Positions 1-8,664 of a stretch of DNA of 38,638 nucleotides are shown here, one piece after another. The notes beneath the pieces are model-generated. The model did not search any database, was not told where the DNA came from, and was given only the letters and a program-made list of their open reading frames with translations. Both the position numbers and the translations under genes were made by a program. The DNA is from Hespellia sp. (GTDB lineage: Bacteria > Bacillota > Clostridia > Lachnospirales > Lachnospiraceae). The stretch covers positions 1-38,638 of the forward strand of contig JAAVXR010000012.1 of assembly GCA_022790755.1 (NCBI GenBank), read 5' to 3'. Every line of letters starts with the position of its first letter. The first letter of the stretch is position 1.

Positions 1-57
1 TGGCTAAAATAAAGTAAAAAGGCTATGCATTGCGTAGCGAATTGAAAGCGAGGTGTT

Positions 58-633
58 ATGATGACCATAGAAGAAATTCTTGCAGGAGAATCTAAGAATG
101 TGGAATTCAAAGAGAACCTGCCGGAGAAAAGTATCAAATATATGAAGTCTGTGGTTGCCTTTGCAAACGGAACCGGAGGAAAGATCATTTTTGGAGTTGC
201 TGATATAACCAGAGAAGTGGTTGGTTTTGATAAGGAAGATGTCTTCAAGAAAATGGATGCCATTGCCAATGCTGTATCAGATAGTTGCGAACCGGCAATT
301 ATCCCGGATGTTACTTTACAGACGGTTGATGGTAAGACGGTTATTGTGGTAGAGGTTTCCGAAGGGAGACAGCGCCCATATTATATCAAGGCTCTTGGCA
401 AAGAGGGTGGTGTATATGTCCGTGTTGCTGGAACTACCCGCCTTGCTGATGAGTATATGATAAAAGAGTTGCTGTTTGAGGGTAGCAACCGCTACTTTGA
501 CCAGGCTTTGTGTACCGGACTGACGATCACAGACGAAGATATTGATGCTCTTTGCAAAGCCATGAAGGAGCAGGCAGTCAAGAATGCTCATAATGAGGAA
601 CAGAAAGCATCCATCAAAGATGTTGGCAGGTAA
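58..633 (+). pseudogene. AlbA_2 (Schlafen-type) ATP-binding protein, N-terminal part ended by in-frame TAA
   Basis: This 191-residue reading frame is the N-terminal half of an AlbA_2/RecG-like protein, a family common in BREX and other defence islands. The AlbA_2 domain covers roughly residues 5-130, with the typical EILAGESKNVEFKENLP opening and FANGTGGKIIFGV motif. The frame stops at TAA 631-633, yet the same frame continues without another lesion to 1587 and encodes the rest of the family. The start is one of the tandem ATGs at 58 or 61, behind a GAGGTG site. A single nonsense change is the simplest reading. A sequencing error or stop readthrough is possible. Role in the BREX context: accessory, not established. 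Confidence 0.75.
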
Positions 634-636
634 CAG

Positions 637-1587
637 TTGCGCTCCTGGGGCGTTTTAATCGAACGTGATGGAAAAGATTATCCGTCCAATGCCTTTGCCA
701 TTTTGACAGGCTGCGGAGGACTTCATATTGCAACACAATGTGGCGTGTTTAAGGGAACAACCAAAGAAATTTTTGTTGACAGGAGGGAGTACACTGGTCC
801 GTTGTGGAAACAAATAGATGAAGCATTTCAGTTTGTTTTGCGAAATATTCATTTGGGAGCTACTATTGTGGGGATTTATCGCCAGGATGTTTTTGAAATT
901 CCGCCGGATGCCATTCGTGAGTTGATTATCAATGCGGCGGTACATCGCAGTTATCTGGATCACGGTAATATTCAGGTTGCAGTATATGACAACCGGTTGG
1001 AAATTACTTCTCCAGGAAAATTGCCAATGGGACAAACTTTGGAGCGTATGAAGGAAGGCTATTCTCAGTTTCGTAACGAAGCTCTTGCGTATGCCTTTTC
1101 CTATATGAATCTGATTGAGCATTGGGGCAGTGGTATTCCAAGAATCATTGGTAATGTAAAAGCCGCTGGACTGCGAGAACCGGAGTTTATTGGCGGCGAA
1201 GTTGATTTGCGTATTAATATTTATCGAGGTCAGATTGGCGGCACCGTTGACCTCAATGAGCTCAATAATGTCGATAAAATGCCGGATACTATTGAAAAAA
1301 TGCCAGATAGTGCCAATGGAGTGCCGAATACTATTGGAAAAGTGCCGGATAGTGCCGATAAAGTGCCGGATACTATGGAAAGAATGCCGGAAAATGAGCA
1401 GGAGCAACAAATTTATAAATATGTATTGGAAAATAGTTCTATTACAACTGCCGAAGCAATGGCACTTTTAGGCGTGAAACAACGTAGGGCAAGGGCAGTT
1501 TTATTGAATATGGTTGAAAGCGATTATCTGAGAAAAGAAGGTGCAGCACGAAGCACGATTTATGTAAAGAACATGGAAGAGAGGTAA
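637..1587 (+). pseudogene. AlbA_2/RecG-like ATP-binding protein, C-terminal part (HATPase-like plus winged helix)
   Basis: This is the in-frame continuation of the gene that stops at 631-633. The only in-frame start near its 5' end is TTG 637, with no ribosome site, so separate translation is doubtful. Residues about 1-90 finish the central region (SWGVLIERDGKDYPSNAFAI). Residues about 85-195 form an HATPase_c_4-like domain (DAIRELIINAAVHRSY, then NLIEHWGSGIPRI). Six heptapeptide repeats follow at about residues 215-256, and then a winged-helix-like end (TTAEAMALLGVKQRRARAVL). Six bases separate it from pglZ. Apart from the stop codon the gene looks intact, so the break is recent or an artefact. 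Confidence 0.72.
1279..1404 (+). repeat. 21-bp tandem repeat encoding a heptapeptide linker (six units)
   Basis: Six 21-bp units begin at 1279, 1300, 1321, 1342, 1363 and 1384. Each opens with ATG or GTG followed by a CC-containing codon. They encode (M/V)P(D/N/E)-type heptads such as MPDTIEK and VPDSADK. The units are imperfect but exactly 21 bp, so gain or loss of one keeps the reading frame. They sit between the HATPase-like and winged-helix parts and look like a flexible spacer. Confidence 0.85.
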
Positions 1588-1593
1588 TGCAGC

Positions 1594-4236
1594 ATGGATA
1601 CAGACAAAGTAATACAGGACTTGAACCGTAGATTTGCTGTACCTCTACCAGAGTTTTATCAGCGTCGAATCATCTTCTGGTACGATGAAGATAAAGAATT
1701 TGAGGATAAGCTGGACGAGGTAGTTCTGGAAAATGCAAAGGTCATTGCTTTGACTGGTAATAATGCGTTTTCTGAGAAGAAACTGCTTTCGGTAGACGAT
1801 CTGACCACAAATTATCTGGTTTACAGTCCATTAGCATATAATCGCCCGGATGATAACTGGCTTCTGAATGTGGAACTTTACAGTGAAGAGTTTCGAGCAG
1901 ACCTGGTTTCCATTTGGATGGATGAGATGGGACTTGCATCGAATCCAGTCATGCGCAAGCAGGTCAAGAATTATCGAGCCTATTTCAACGCGAAAGACCG
2001 CCGCTTAAAAGTCAGCACACAGAATAAAGTTCCGGCGACTCTGGCACAGCTGCACATGGCAGTCATGGCGGCAATCTGCGGATTAAAAGACGCACAGCCG
2101 AACCAGATTTTGCGCAATGTGTTCCGGGCAGGACTGGATTTGAATAACAATGCGGTCTATCAGGATTTCTTGAAATACCATGCAGACAGTGCATTCTGGG
2201 CAATGGTTCGTCAGGGATGCGGCTTTGTCGAGGAAGAACCTGACCTTAGACGGTTGGCAATTCATTTGCTGATGACTGCTGCCACCCGCACCATGAGGCA
2301 GGAATATCTTGCCGGACTGGACGGATTCATATCTATGCCACATCAGGCATATTGCTATGATTTTATTTCTGAATGGCTTCACAGCGACGACATTCAGCAG
2401 CTTTATGATGTGGCACGGTATGTGGAAGATGAAGTTCATTTGCATCAGCGGTTTGAGAAGTTGATGGTGGACGATCTGGCAGGAACAGAGTGCTTCCCGT
2501 GCATTAATGAAGTGATTCTGACAAAGCTGATGACAGAAATCAGTGACCATATCATTGATGTGGATACCATTACTTCCACTGTTGAAAAGAGGAGAACTTG
2601 TGCATGGTATGAGCCGTTTGAAAATTTCTATGACGGTATCTTGCAAGTGGCAAATATGCAGAGCTTCTTTAAGGAACATTCTGCCGGATTTCATACCGCA
2701 GAAGCAAAAGGTATCTGGAAGGAATATACGGAAAGTTACTATCAGATGGATACCTATTACCGCTTGTTTCATCTGAGCTTCCAAAAGAGTCTAGAGACTT
2801 CCAATATTCTGCTGGATGATTTGTTCAAGCATGTTGTCGATAAGGTAGAAGGACTCTATACTCATTGGTTCTTAGGTGAGTTGGGTAACAATTGGTCGGA
2901 TGTGTGTGCAGACGAATTGGCAACCTACGGCAAAGTTCTGGAAGTTCCCCAGCAGGAAGAGTTTTATCGGTCTCGCATTGAAACTTCAGATACGAAAGTA
3001 TTTGTGATTATCTCAGATGCGATGCGTTATGAAGTGGCGGTTACCATGGCAGACCAGCTCCGCAGAGAAACGCAGAGTAAGGTTTCCATCAGCAGTATGC
3101 AGAGCATCTTTCCTTCTATTACAAAGTTCGGTATGGCAGCATTGTTGCCGCACAAAGAACTGTCGGTAGAGCTTCGGAGCGATATTCTAACGGTTCTGGT
3201 AGATGGTCAGTCTACGGCAAGCGGTTATCGGGACAAGGTTCTGAAAACAGAAGATCCGGCGAGTATAGCGTTGAAATACAATGATATTATTGCCATGAAG
3301 CGCGCAGAACGAAGTGCATTGGTAAAGGGGATGGATGTAGTTTATATCTATCACGATACCATTGATGAAGCGAGCCATACTTCCGACACGGCTGTTTTTG
3401 CTGCCTGCGATAAGGCAATTTCAGAATTGAAGAATCTTGTGCGTATTATTGTAAATGAATTTGGAGGTACGAATATTTTGATTACGGCTGACCATGGATT
3501 TCTTTATACATATAGTCCGTTGACTGAGGATGACAAAGTTGGCAGAAACGAATTTTATGATGTGGATAAGGAAAATGCAAGCAGTCTAAAAAGAGAAAGT
3601 GCGAGACGCTGCGTGGAATATGGCAGACGCTATGCAATCATGCAGAAAGGCGCACAGCCAAACTATTTATTACCTGTGAGGTTCCTGGATGGTAAAACAG
3701 AGTTCGCTGGATTCGCACCGAGAGAAAGCATCCGTATCAAGATGAATGGCGGTGGCATGAACTTTGTGCATGGTGGTATCAGCTTGCAGGAAATGGTGGT
3801 TCCGGTGGTTGAGTATCACTATCTCCGCAACTATTCTATGGAATATAAGCGTAACAAACAGAAGTATGATACAAAGCCGGTGACGGTTAATCTGCTGTCG
3901 GCAAGCCGTAAAATTAGCAATATGATTTTCTCACTGAACTTCTATCAGAAGGATGCAGTCGGTGCAAACCGTGAAGCGGCAACCTATCAGGTTTACTTTA
4001 CGGATGAAAACGGCAAGCAAATCAGTGATGTTCAGAAGATTATTGCAGATAAGACCAGTGACAATGGTGCAGAACGTACTTTCCGCTGCCAGTTCAATCT
4101 GAAACCACTGAAATACAGCAATACTGCCACTTATTATCTGGTGATTGCAGATGAACAGGGATTGCAGATACCGCAGCGTGAGCTATTCCAAATTGATATT
4201 GCCTTTGCAGTAGATGATTTTGATTTCTTTAGTTAA
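1594..4236 (+). CDS. pglZ: BREX-1 system phosphatase PglZ, type A
   Basis: An 880-residue protein matching the PglZ type A family, the alkaline-phosphatase-like core component of BREX phage-resistance systems. The phosphatase core starts near residue 470. VFVIISDAMRYE carries the metal/nucleophile-region Asp475, and TADHG (Asp633-His634) supplies the second metal-binding motif. The N-terminal 450 residues are the helical region usual for type A. Length is normal for the family and no lesion is seen. It starts at ATG 1594, shortly after the AlbA_2 gene, so the two are probably co-transcribed. In type 1 BREX the next gene is brxL, which is missing here. brxA, brxB, brxC and pglX, if present, must lie upstream of the window. 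Confidence 0.93.
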   Translation: MDTDKVIQDLNRRFAVPLPEFYQRRIIFWYDEDKEFEDKLDEVVLENAKVIALTGNNAFSEKKLLSVDDLTTNYLVYSPLAYNRPDDNWLLNVELYSEEFRADLVSIWMDEMGLASNPVMRKQVKNYRAYFNAKDRRLKVSTQNKVPATLAQLHMAVMAAICGLKDAQPNQILRNVFRAGLDLNNNAVYQDFLKYHADSAFWAMVRQGCGFVEEEPDLRRLAIHLLMTAATRTMRQEYLAGLDGFISMPHQAYCYDFISEWLHSDDIQQLYDVARYVEDEVHLHQRFEKLMVDDLAGTECFPCINEVILTKLMTEISDHIIDVDTITSTVEKRRTCAWYEPFENFYDGILQVANMQSFFKEHSAGFHTAEAKGIWKEYTESYYQMDTYYRLFHLSFQKSLETSNILLDDLFKHVVDKVEGLYTHWFLGELGNNWSDVCADELATYGKVLEVPQQEEFYRSRIETSDTKVFVIISDAMRYEVAVTMADQLRRETQSKVSISSMQSIFPSITKFGMAALLPHKELSVELRSDILTVLVDGQSTASGYRDKVLKTEDPASIALKYNDIIAMKRAERSALVKGMDVVYIYHDTIDEASHTSDTAVFAACDKAISELKNLVRIIVNEFGGTNILITADHGFLYTYSPLTEDDKVGRNEFYDVDKENASSLKRESARRCVEYGRRYAIMQKGAQPNYLLPVRFLDGKTEFAGFAPRESIRIKMNGGGMNFVHGGISLQEMVVPVVEYHYLRNYSMEYKRNKQKYDTKPVTVNLLSASRKISNMIFSLNFYQKDAVGANREAATYQVYFTDENGKQISDVQKIIADKTSDNGAERTFRCQFNLKPLKYSNTATYYLVIADEQGLQIPQRELFQIDIAFAVDDFDFFS

Positions 4237-4239
4237 TAC

Positions 4240-4305
4240 TACAGAAGGACGGGAAGATTAGTTTGGAAAGACCTGACAAAGAAAATCAAGGAAATAACAG
4301 TGTGA
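4240..4305 (+). pseudogene. possible brxL N-terminal remnant
   Basis: Directly after the pglZ stop, reading frame 1 encodes RTGRLVWKDLTKKIKE (about 4246-4293), then ITV and TGA at 4303-4305. As I recall the family, BrxL (the Lon-like BREX protein) has a conserved N-terminal stretch of the form G(R/K)xVRKDLTKxIKEGANVP. The match ends exactly where GANVP would follow. No start codon remains in the expected place. The position after pglZ is where brxL normally sits. I infer a deletion scar whose junction is near 4293. The match is only about 15 residues, so this stays tentative. Confidence 0.45.
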
Positions 4306-4309
4306 TAAT

Positions 4310-4762
4310 ATGAAAACAATCAAAGTAGTTGCAGCGGTGATTTGTGATTCGCTGATAGAAAAGAACTTGATATTTGCAACGGCCAGAGGATATGGTGAAT
4401 TTAAGGGACAATGGGAGTTCCCGGGTGGAAAGATAGAGGCAGGCGAAACACCGCAACAGGCACTGGTAAGAGAGATACAAGAAGAATTGGAGACAAAAAT
4501 AAGAGTCGGAGATCGGATAGAGACGATCGAGTATGATTATCCTTCCTTTCATTTATCAATGGATTGTTTCTGGTGTGAGATGATCGAGGGTGAGTTGAAG
4601 CTCCTGGAAGCGGAAGATGCGAAATGGTTATCGAAGGATGCTCTTTATAGCGTAAAGTGGCTTCCGGCGGACATCATGCTCATGGAACAGATCGAAACGC
4701 AGATGAGTTATAATGATCTGTCTGAGGGGAGGGATGCAGATGACAACATACACGATTGTTAA
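4310..4762 (+). CDS. Nudix hydrolase, MutT-like (8-oxo-dGTP diphosphatase type)
   Basis: A 150-residue protein of the (deoxy)nucleoside triphosphate pyrophosphohydrolase group. The Nudix box spans residues 40-62: GKIEAGE, seven residues, then REIQEEL, with all catalytic glutamates present. The usual Gly after EE is replaced. The opening MKTIKVVAAVI and the EFPGGKIE context are typical of MutT/NudG-like enzymes that clean the nucleotide pool. Only a weak ribosome site precedes ATG 4310. The 3' end overlaps the next gene by 23 bp in another frame, so the two are translated together. The gene sits just after the suspected brxL scar, which suggests it arrived with its partner as a replacement module. 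Substrate cannot be read from sequence. Confidence 0.88.
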   Translation: MKTIKVVAAVICDSLIEKNLIFATARGYGEFKGQWEFPGGKIEAGETPQQALVREIQEELETKIRVGDRIETIEYDYPSFHLSMDCFWCEMIEGELKLLEAEDAKWLSKDALYSVKWLPADIMLMEQIETQMSYNDLSEGRDADDNIHDC

Positions 4763-6887
4763 TGAGAACAGAATTGAGATAGATTTTCACGGAGTAAAGC
4801 CTGACAGTACGATTCGAGGCAAAATGAAGGCGGCTAAGATTTGGTGGGACCCAAGCAGAATGATATGGTTTGGTCCTAAAAACGATGTAACACTTGCTGT
4901 GGCTAAAGAGATTTGTGGTGAAGCGATATCCGTTCCAGTGAAAAAATATGTAAGAAAAGTACCACCGAGAGATTACGCACTAAAGATAAAAATCAAGGAT
5001 ATCATAGCCGCAGATAAAGCACAGTTCGCGGTTTGGGAGAGGCAGTTAAGGGAATATGTGAATGAGGTAATGGGGGAAGATAATGCAACTTACGTGGGCG
5101 ATTCTGTGAGTAAAAGCCAGGAATCAGTATGGTTGAATTGTTTTAAATTTGTTGCTACAAATTTGTCCGACTTAAGCGCGGAAAAACAGGAGTATGAGCT
5201 TGTATTTGAGTACAGTTTGCCTGGAACCGTCCATGAGCGTCCGGATGTATTTCTGCTCACGGCTCAGAAGGCGATATCTTTGGAATTTAAGAGAAAGGGT
5301 GCTCCACAGGTGGATGACAATAAGGACGATGTCGCACAGGCCATCCGGTACAAGGAATGGCTCGAAAACCATCACAAGGTTACGAAGGATAGATCACTTG
5401 ATGTAAAAAGCTATCTTGTTTGTACGCATAACGATGCTGCGCCTGGAAGCTTTCGAGGGATTGCTATACTCACGAAGGAAAATTTCTGTGATGTGATAGA
5501 TGCAGAACTGGAAGGTGAAGGAGAATGTTATTTCATTGACGAGTGGCTTGCTTCCACTAAAACCGAGATGCCAGATATGCTTCAGGCTATAGAGGTCATG
5601 TACCGTGAGGGCAAGATTCCTTATATTTCTGATGTAAATAAAAAATGTTTGAAGACTGTACTTGGTTATATTAATGAAGCGAAGGTACAGCGTAAGAGGT
5701 TTCTTATACTTATCAATGGTGTTCCCGGTGCAGGGAAAACCGCTGTCGGACAGAGCGTGGTTTATGAAGAGAATAAAAACGGAGATGCGAATGCAGTATA
5801 CTTGTCCGGCAATGGGCCACTCGTTGAGGTTTTGCAGTATCAAATCAATCAGGCTGGGAATAACAACCACATGGGTGAAAATGCCATTCAAGGTATGAAA
5901 GATTTTAAGAGTGAATACTTTTCAACTGCTACAAGAGAAAACACGAAAGTACCACAGCAGTCTATTTTGATTTTTGATGAGGCTCAGCGGGCGTGGGATA
6001 CGGAGAAATTAAAACGTGGATTTAGTGAACCAGAAGGCTTGTTTGATGTTGGAGAGCGCATCTACAAGGAAAAGGGATATGCTGTTATAATTGGGTTATA
6101 TGGGAATGGACAGGTGATTTATGATGGAGAGGAGAAAGGGCTTGTCTTATGGGAAGATGCACTGAAGAGGCATACGGATTGGTGTGTGATTGCCGCAGAT
6201 GAGATCTCAGCTAATCTGCAAGGATTGGGAGTCAGGAAGATCGTAAATAATGATGTCTTCTTACCGGTTTCTCTCAGAGCTGATTTTATAGATTGTAGTA
6301 GGTGGGTGGAGCAGGCAATCGGAAGAGTAGGTGCAACTGTAGAGAATGCTATGGATGAACTTGCAAAGTTGCAAAAAACGTCTATGAGAATTTGTATAAC
6401 CCGTAATATGGAAAAAATAAGAGCTCGTATGGAAGAGATGGAAGCTGACCATCCAGAGTGGAAATATGGTATTCTGATTTCGAACTTTGCGGTACAAAAT
6501 GTTGTTAGAAAAGCGATGCCAGGATGGAATATTGGGTATCATGGAAAGAATACCGTGTGGGATGGTGGTTATGGTCCTTGGTTTGCCGGGGAATGCAAGC
6601 TGTTGACGAAGGCTTGTTCCGTATATGGAAGTCAAGGACTTGAGTTGGATTGCCCGATTGTTTTATTTGGGGGAGGATATATCCGCAAAAATGGTGAGTG
6701 GATTACCAACGGAGGTTCATTCGATAGACAAAAGCGTAAATTCCATGACCCGGATACAATTGTGGAAAATAACTTCCGGGTTTTATTGACAAGGGCTCGA
6801 AAGGAAATGATCCTGTTGATACCGGAAGATCGTATCCTTGATGAAACATATCGCTTCTTTGTTGACATGGGAATGGATGAGTTATGA
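4740..6887 (+). CDS. DUF2075 ATPase/helicase with N-terminal nuclease-like domain
   Basis: A 715-residue protein from ATG 4740, chosen because GGGGAGGG lies six bases upstream; ATG 4713 and 4734 are also in frame. Residues about 1-60 form a small domain (IWWDPSRMIWFGPK). Residues about 160-210 look like a PD-(D/E)xK nuclease core: RPDVF (Asp169), then EFK (Glu182, Lys184), then QAIRYKEWL. The DUF2075 P-loop ATPase follows, with Walker A GVPGAGKT at 327-334 and Walker B IFDEAQ with Asp413-Glu414. The C-terminal part has the superfamily 1-like YGSQGLELDCPIV and VLLTRARKEM motifs. It overlaps the Nudix gene. The pair may be a small defence module; nuclease activity is inferred from the motif only. 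Confidence 0.85.
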   Translation: MTTYTIVNENRIEIDFHGVKPDSTIRGKMKAAKIWWDPSRMIWFGPKNDVTLAVAKEICGEAISVPVKKYVRKVPPRDYALKIKIKDIIAADKAQFAVWERQLREYVNEVMGEDNATYVGDSVSKSQESVWLNCFKFVATNLSDLSAEKQEYELVFEYSLPGTVHERPDVFLLTAQKAISLEFKRKGAPQVDDNKDDVAQAIRYKEWLENHHKVTKDRSLDVKSYLVCTHNDAAPGSFRGIAILTKENFCDVIDAELEGEGECYFIDEWLASTKTEMPDMLQAIEVMYREGKIPYISDVNKKCLKTVLGYINEAKVQRKRFLILINGVPGAGKTAVGQSVVYEENKNGDANAVYLSGNGPLVEVLQYQINQAGNNNHMGENAIQGMKDFKSEYFSTATRENTKVPQQSILIFDEAQRAWDTEKLKRGFSEPEGLFDVGERIYKEKGYAVIIGLYGNGQVIYDGEEKGLVLWEDALKRHTDWCVIAADEISANLQGLGVRKIVNNDVFLPVSLRADFIDCSRWVEQAIGRVGATVENAMDELAKLQKTSMRICITRNMEKIRARMEEMEADHPEWKYGILISNFAVQNVVRKAMPGWNIGYHGKNTVWDGGYGPWFAGECKLLTKACSVYGSQGLELDCPIVLFGGGYIRKNGEWITNGGSFDRQKRKFHDPDTIVENNFRVLLTRARKEMILLIPEDRILDETYRFFVDMGMDEL

Positions 6888-6911
6888 AGATCAAAAGGAA
6901 GGTGATATGGA

Positions 6912-7238
6912 ATGGACAAAGATCCTTTTAAAGAATATATCAAAGAGGCTGATAAAGTTTCTGCCAGAATTGCAGCACTTCTTTCTGAAAAAGCCTTTAG
7001 CTTTACGCCAAATGAATATCTTTCCATTCACAGAAAGTTGTTCACTGGTATCTATTCTCACGCGGGGTGCATTCGGGATTACAATATCACGAAAAAGGAA
7101 TGGGTGCTCGATGGTGCAACAGTTCTTTATGGCAGTGGCGCCTTCGAGCATCAGAGCTTTTGAAGGAGATGATAGAGTGCGGAATCATCGAGCCGGTTGC
7201 AGGACGCGGAAAAGGAAAATACAGATTTAGGAAACGAT
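6912..7238 (+). pseudogene. Fic family protein, internally deleted remnant
   Basis: The frame at 6912-7163 encodes about 75 residues that look like a Fic protein N-terminus: SIHRKLFTGIYSHAGCIRDYNITKKEWVL, then DGATVLYGS. After about 7135 the match ends and the frame closes at 7163. In a different frame, about 7145-7220 reads ASELLKEMIECGIIEPV followed by a GKGKYRF end, which resembles the winged-helix C-terminus of Fic or AlbA_2 proteins. The HPFxxGNGR catalytic motif of AMP-transferring Fic enzymes is absent. The simplest account is an internal deletion that joined two ends out of frame. The gene follows DUF2075 by 24 bp and cannot make an active enzyme. Confidence 0.75.
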
Positions 7239-7292
7239 TTCTATGAGGCCACTTATTTGTACTGTCAGCAAAAGGCGGTGGAAAGGAGAAGT

Positions 7293-7985
7293 ATGACCAA
7301 TATGTCAATGAAAGAAGCAATGTACAAACGCCATACGGTTCGCAAATATACAGACAAAGCCATACCTGCGGAGATAACAGAGCAGTTGAACAGACGAATC
7401 ACGGAGAACAATCAAAAGTACAATCTTGCAATTCGCTTTAAAGAGAATGATACAAATGCTTTTCATTCAATAATAAAGCTAATCCTTGCCAAAGGCGTAA
7501 AAAATTATTTTATCATGGTGGGGGAAGATGCGCCAGATCTGGATGAAAGACTTGGATACAGTGGCGCCGACCTTATGCTCTATGCACAGACGCTTGGACT
7601 CAACACATGGTGGGTTGGAGGCACATTTAACCGGAAAAAGATATCTGGCATGATACCGGGAGCGAAAGTCATCGGTGTAATTGCAGTTGGATATGGGGCT
7701 ACCCAAGGCGCCCCTCATAAAACGAAAAAATCGGAGGAAGTCAGTTCCTATCACGGAACAGCGCCGTCCTGGTTCCGAACAGGCGTGGAAGCCGCGCTTC
7801 TTGCGCCGACTGCGCTGGCAAAGCAGGCGTTTTTTATCAAAGGAAAAGGACATGGCGTATCGATTACTTGCGATAACGGTATATTTTCCGGGGCGGACAA
7901 AGGGCTGATAAAATACCATTTTGAGCTTGGAGCGGGAAAAGGGAACTTTGATTGGGTACCGTCAGTAGACATGGCGGAGGTTTGA
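7293..7985 (+). CDS. nitroreductase family protein
   Basis: A 230-residue protein starting at ATG 7293, picked because GGAAAGGAG stands just upstream; the frame extends back to TTG 7197 but that part overlaps the Fic remnant. It opens with MKEAMYKRHTVRKYTDKAIP, the FMN-binding start of nitroreductases, and continues with LGYSGADLMLYAQTLGLNTWWVGG, typical of the TM1586-like branch. These FMN enzymes reduce nitro, quinone or flavin substrates with NAD(P)H; the substrate here is unknown. The stop codon lies one base before the start of the next gene, so the two are coupled. Confidence 0.88.
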   Translation: MTNMSMKEAMYKRHTVRKYTDKAIPAEITEQLNRRITENNQKYNLAIRFKENDTNAFHSIIKLILAKGVKNYFIMVGEDAPDLDERLGYSGADLMLYAQTLGLNTWWVGGTFNRKKISGMIPGAKVIGVIAVGYGATQGAPHKTKKSEEVSSYHGTAPSWFRTGVEAALLAPTALAKQAFFIKGKGHGVSITCDNGIFSGADKGLIKYHFELGAGKGNFDWVPSVDMAEV

Positions 7986-7986
7986 C

Positions 7987-8664
7987 ATGCACAGATATGC
8001 AAAAATGTTGGCGGATTATTGCAAGAGTAACTTCATAGTTGAGCCTATAAGCGTGGAACATTATCAATCTTTATCTGTATGCATATTGGATTGCATCTAT
8101 TCTCTGAGAGCAGTATACGAGACAATGACTTTGCCGGTAGTCGACAGGTATGCTGAAAAGTACATGCACGGAAATAGAAAGGCGGCCGGAGATACGATCT
8201 CGGATTTACTCAATCATATAGAAGCAGAAGGCGGACCGAAAGCATTTGCCGATCACGTGTTAAAAAATCATCAGAAAATTGGTGGAAAAAATGCAGTGCC
8301 CAAGGAAGAGGTCTGCTACAAATTGGCGCAGTATTTAAAATTGCTGCAGATTGAAACAATGGAAGATTTCAGACAATTTGAGTCCCCGGAACTGTTGGAG
8401 ATCGTGATTCGTTCTGTGAAGGGGATGGGGGACGCTGGGACCAATTATCTGTTTATGCTTGCGGGTGACGCGAATCGCTGCAAACCGGATGTCCATTTGC
8501 ATCGTTGTATCACAGACGCCTGTGGGGAGGGCGTTTCTAATGAAGAGTGCCAAGTACTGTTTACGGATACGGTGTCTTTGATGAAAGATGAGTTTCCATT
8601 TTTGACAGTGGCTGTTCTTGACAATATCATTTGGAAATATTTTCGAAAACGGAAGACTACATAG
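7987..8664 (+). CDS. HhH-GPD-like protein, DNA glycosylase superfamily
   Basis: A 225-residue hypothetical protein. Residues about 143-175 read like the helix-hairpin-helix and following segment of HhH-GPD DNA glycosylases: VKGMGDAGTNYLFML, then CKPDVHLHRC, where Asp168 sits at the place of the catalytic Asp. No Lys follows the GxG as in bifunctional enzymes and no iron-sulfur cysteine cluster is seen, so activity is open. The N-terminal 100 residues are helical with no motif I know. It starts one base after the nitroreductase stop. The TAG stop abuts a 74-bp palindromic repeat that could act as a terminator. Confidence 0.6.
   Translation: MHRYAKMLADYCKSNFIVEPISVEHYQSLSVCILDCIYSLRAVYETMTLPVVDRYAEKYMHGNRKAAGDTISDLLNHIEAEGGPKAFADHVLKNHQKIGGKNAVPKEEVCYKLAQYLKLLQIETMEDFRQFESPELLEIVIRSVKGMGDAGTNYLFMLAGDANRCKPDVHLHRCITDACGEGVSNEECQVLFTDTVSLMKDEFPFLTVAVLDNIIWKYFRKRKTT

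Noticed and set aside
1-57. Possible 3' end of an upstream BREX gene
   Set aside because: All three forward frames have stops within the stretch and too few residues remain to recognise a protein.
655-1410. Long antisense frame of 251 codons opposite the AlbA_2 gene
   Set aside because: It mirrors the repeat-rich coding strand, has no ribosome site and no recognisable domain.
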